DNA of 5,073 nt, from the NCBI GenBank assembly GCA_937897365.1, contig CALCOP010000034.1:1-5073 (forward strand), given 5' to 3'. Of the stretch, positions 3,049 through 5,073 are shown piece after piece. The translations under genes and the position numbers were made by a program. Positions within the stretch are counted from its first letter, which is position 1. Each line of letters begins with the position of its first letter. The DNA is from an uncultured euryarchaeote. GTDB lineage: Archaea > Thermoplasmatota > Poseidoniia > Poseidoniales > Poseidoniaceae. The notes below the pieces were generated by a model. That model was not told the origin of the DNA and did no database searches. It was given only the letters and a program-made list of their open reading frames with translations.

Positions 3049-5073
3049 GTGAGCGCAATGGATGACGAACCTCAAAACCCCACTGATTCAAATGCTGTAT
3101 CTGATGCAGTTGCCGAATCCATGGCCGCAGCACTCCGTTCAGCAGGATTAGGGGATATGGTTGAACATGTTGATGTCAAACAAATGGGATACTCGGAAAA
3201 CGTGTTGGAAAGAATTATCAGTCAATATTCGATTGATGATAGAGATGCATTCCTCGCTTTTGCACACTCGAAGGACGCCGATGGTAACAATTACTTGAAA
3301 GAAGAAGAATTGCAAGATGCCGCCCAAGAATGGGTTGCGAAAATCAACGAAAAATTGAGAGAGCAAGAGAAAGAAAATTCTATCGAATATCTTCTCCAAC
3401 TCGGTGAAGAATGTTCTCGGAAAAATGATTCAAAAGGCGCACTAACCGCTTTCAACAAGGCAATAGCACTCGACCCATCATGCGATATGGCCTGGTTTAA
3501 TCGAGGTGTTTTACTTGAAGCTGAGCAAGATGCACGAGGCGCCCGGCAAGCATTCCAAATCTGCTTAGATATCAACCCGAACAACGCTCCAGCAACAGCA
3601 AACATTGCTACTTTGCTCGAGAGAATTGGTGACGATGCTGCTGCTTACAAAATGGCTGTTCGTGCGCTCGAATTTTTCCCAGGCCACCCTCTCCTACTCG
3701 ATGTCAAGAATCGTTGTGCAGAAAGTGGTGAACAAGTTACCATTGAGTCAATGCCAGTTCAAGTCCCCTCTCAAACGTATGATGACAAGCAGGTATCTGA
3801 TGTGATGAAGGAAGTTGGTGTTACTGACAAGCAAGCTGTACTTGCAGAAGCGACACATCATGATATTGATGAAAACCAAAATCTCGAATACAGTGAACTC
3901 AAATCTGCAGCCAAAGTTGTTGCTGCGACGAAAGAAATTCAAAGTGTTATCGAGCAAGCCCCTGAACCCATCGCTGAGCAAGCACCCCCTCTTGTTGAAA
4001 AGCCGGCAGATGAGGTCATAGACCTCGATGTTCTGGTCGAACAGGCAACACAGTTGATCCGTTCAGGAGATGCGAAATCTGCTTTAGAATTACTCAGCCC
4101 GCATTTGAAAACAAGAGGTGCTGAACATGCGAGTGCATGGAGAATTGCTGGAGGTGCGATGGCGCGTTTGGAACTCGATGACCATGCAATCTCTGCACTT
4201 GAACACTCTCAATCTCTCGATCCAAATCAAGGGACGGGGTGGTTTAACCTTGGCTCGATATACCAGCGAAAAGGCGAATACGACAAGGCCATTGATTGTT
4301 ATGTAAAGGCTATGAATGTCCAAACTGGATACCTTAAGGCTGCGATGAAATGTAGCCAACTTTGTAACCAAACTGGAGATATAGAGAACTATCTTCATTC
4401 GACTCGAATACTCTTACAGATTGAACCCGAAAATCCTGTAAAACAAGATTTTATCCGTATCTTAATCGAACTCGCTGAAGGAGAAGCAAATGTCCTTGAA
4501 TCCGTTCAAGGTTTGCCACCGACATTACCTGAAGGTCCTCACCTTGCCTATGAAGCACTGGAATATTTAGGGCCTGGCGAAACAGAACTGCATGCACGTG
4601 CTTACACCGCAGCAAAAAATGATGTGCAGGCTGTTACTGTGTGGAAATCTATGATTAAACTCGATGATAAAAACCATCACATCTGGCGTGGACTCGCTCG
4701 TTCACTCGAATCTGCTGGCGATTTGATAACGGCAGAAAAATGCCATCGGAAAGCAGACAAACTGAGTGGTGTCAAGACACAGGAAGTTGAAAATGTTGCA
4801 AAAGAGGAACAGATTCATCGACCTGAAAAGTTGCCAGTGCTCCAACCTGTTGCATCACAGGAATCAGAACCTGTTATTGCCCCTGTCTCACAACCTGTAT
4901 CCATTCAACCAGTTGAAACTGAAGTTGACCCACAAGAAGCTCAGGCCGATTATTACATGAGTGCTTTGGGATTACAAAACCAACCGGAGAAGGAGGCACC
5001 TACCAGTCCAGCAGCAGAAGTGGTTGATTCACCGTTAAACGATTCTACGCAAGAGCTTAGTCAAAGTGTACCC
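3049..5073 (+). CDS. Large EF-hand/TPR-repeat protein (3' partial)
   Basis: One frame is open from GTG 3049 to the right edge, giving at least 675 residues; the stop lies outside. There is no signal peptide or membrane segment, so it is probably cytoplasmic. In order, counted from GTG 3049: an acidic N-terminus; an EF-hand-like helix-loop-helix (about 63-98, loop D-A-D-G-N-N-Y-L-K-E-E-E at 76-87); three TPRs (about 113-212, e.g. A-L-T-A-F-N-K-A-I-A-L-D-P); a linker; a second EF-hand-like unit (about 259-296, loop D-I-D-E-N-Q-N-L-E-Y-S-E at 272-283); a Pro/Glu linker; a second TPR array (about 325-574), including a canonical repeat G-W-F-N-L-G-S-I-Y-Q-R-K-G-E-Y-D-K-A-I (397-415); and a Pro/Gln/Val/Glu-rich disordered region to the edge. 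TPRs bind proteins or peptides, and EF-hands bind calcium, so a calcium-responsive scaffold is inferred. The gene starts about 106 bases from the divergent flavoprotein operon. ATG 3058 is an alternative start. The exact function is unknown. Confidence 0.9.
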   Translation, partial: MSAMDDEPQNPTDSNAVSDAVAESMAAALRSAGLGDMVEHVDVKQMGYSENVLERIISQYSIDDRDAFLAFAHSKDADGNNYLKEEELQDAAQEWVAKINEKLREQEKENSIEYLLQLGEECSRKNDSKGALTAFNKAIALDPSCDMAWFNRGVLLEAEQDARGARQAFQICLDINPNNAPATANIATLLERIGDDAAAYKMAVRALEFFPGHPLLLDVKNRCAESGEQVTIESMPVQVPSQTYDDKQVSDVMKEVGVTDKQAVLAEATHHDIDENQNLEYSELKSAAKVVAATKEIQSVIEQAPEPIAEQAPPLVEKPADEVIDLDVLVEQATQLIRSGDAKSALELLSPHLKTRGAEHASAWRIAGGAMARLELDDHAISALEHSQSLDPNQGTGWFNLGSIYQRKGEYDKAIDCYVKAMNVQTGYLKAAMKCSQLCNQTGDIENYLHSTRILLQIEPENPVKQDFIRILIELAEGEANVLESVQGLPPTLPEGPHLAYEALEYLGPGETELHARAYTAAKNDVQAVTVWKSMIKLDDKNHHIWRGLARSLESAGDLITAEKCHRKADKLSGVKTQEVENVAKEEQIHRPEKLPVLQPVASQESEPVIAPVSQPVSIQPVETEVDPQEAQADYYMSALGLQNQPEKEAPTSPAAEVVDSPLNDSTQELSQSVP
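3274..3309 (+). other. EF-hand-like calcium loop 1
   Basis: The twelve-residue loop has Asp at 1, Asp at 3, Asn at 5, Leu at 8 and Glu at 12, the positions that ligate calcium in EF-hands (Leu at 8 is the usual hydrophobic core residue). The usual Gly at 6 is Asn here and a Gly sits at 4. Helices predicted from A-F-L-A-F-A-H before and E-L-Q-D-A-A-Q-E-W after complete the unit. Confidence 0.65.
3397..3684 (+). repeat. TPR array 1 (about three repeats)
   Basis: Three roughly 34-residue helical-hairpin repeats begin near Y-L-L-Q-L-G-E-E-C, M-A-W-F-N-R-G-V-L-L and A-T-A-N-I-A-T-L-L-E-R-I-G. Each has the TPR pattern of small residues at 8 and 20 and a Pro near 32 (L-D-P, I-N-P, F-F-P). The third is the most diverged. 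Confidence 0.75.
3862..3897 (+). other. EF-hand-like calcium loop 2
   Basis: The loop reads D-I-D-E-N-Q-N-L-E-Y-S-E, with Asp1, Asp3, Asn5, Leu8 and Glu12 matching the EF-hand ligand pattern; Gly6 is replaced by Gln. The flanking helices (A-V-L-A-E-A-T and L-K-S-A-A-K-V-V) resemble those of loop 1, pointing to an internal duplication. Confidence 0.6.
4021..4770 (+). repeat. TPR array 2 (about six to seven repeats, some degenerate)
   Basis: The array opens with L-V-E-Q-A-T-Q-L-I-R-S-G-D-A-K-S-A-L. It contains a near-consensus TPR around T-G-W-F-N-L-G-S-I-Y-Q-R-K-G-E-Y-D-K-A-I-D-C-Y-V-K-A, and closes with I-W-R-G-L-A-R-S-L-E-S-A-G-D-L-I-T-A-E-K-C-H-R-K-A. The middle (around nt 4480-4620, L-P-P-T-L-P-E-G-P) departs from the pattern and may be a loop or insert. 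Confidence 0.7.

Noticed and set aside
3148..3605. Two minus-strand open frames (83 and 104 codons) and later short frames at 3605-4960
   Set aside because: All are shadows of the long EF-hand/TPR frame, which is open on the plus strand throughout and shows clear repeats.

Overview
The window most likely comes from a marine planktonic euryarchaeon of the Poseidoniia (Marine Group II) or a close relative. The main clue is the C-terminal tail motif of the first gene (L-P-A-G-W-T-M-E-Q-W-Q-Y-Y-G-Q-Q-Y-L), which I recognise from many membrane proteins of that group. Purine-rich Shine-Dalgarno sites about 5 bases from their starts, tight gene packing and moderate G+C also fit. This assignment rests on pattern recognition; no marker gene is present.

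The layout is three transcription blocks. Block 1 (+ strand, 2-1318) holds the 3' end of a single-pass membrane protein, a 59-residue two-helix membrane protein, and a PqqD-like winged-helix protein, separated by 25 and 8 bases. Block 2 (- strand, 2942 down to 1269) holds an NAD(P)H-dependent FMN reductase-type flavoprotein, a formylglycine-generating-enzyme-like (FGE/SUMF1) protein that lacks the copper-binding cysteine pair, and a glutaredoxin-type ArsC-family reductase with its Cys and three Arg intact. The first two genes of block 2 abut or overlap by 4 bases, and ArsC follows after 22 bases. Blocks 1 and 2 converge and overlap by 50 bases inside coding sequence. Block 3 (+ strand, 3049 to the window end) is one long open frame that runs off the right edge. 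It encodes an acidic protein with two EF-hand-like calcium-binding modules, each followed by TPR repeats, then a Pro/Gln/Val/Glu-rich linker. Blocks 2 and 3 diverge from a gap of about 106 bases.

Block 2 reads as a small redox group (flavin reductase plus thiol reductase), possibly linked to arsenate or oxyanion handling. No arsenite pump or ArsR regulator is visible, so an arsenic role is only a possibility. Block 1 looks like a membrane-associated set of unknown purpose. PqqD-like domains usually bind peptides for radical SAM enzymes, but no such enzyme or recognisable precursor peptide lies in the window. The EF-hand/TPR protein is probably a calcium-responsive scaffold. No rRNA, tRNA, CRISPR array or mobile element is visible, and no gene-free stretch exceeds about 110 bases.
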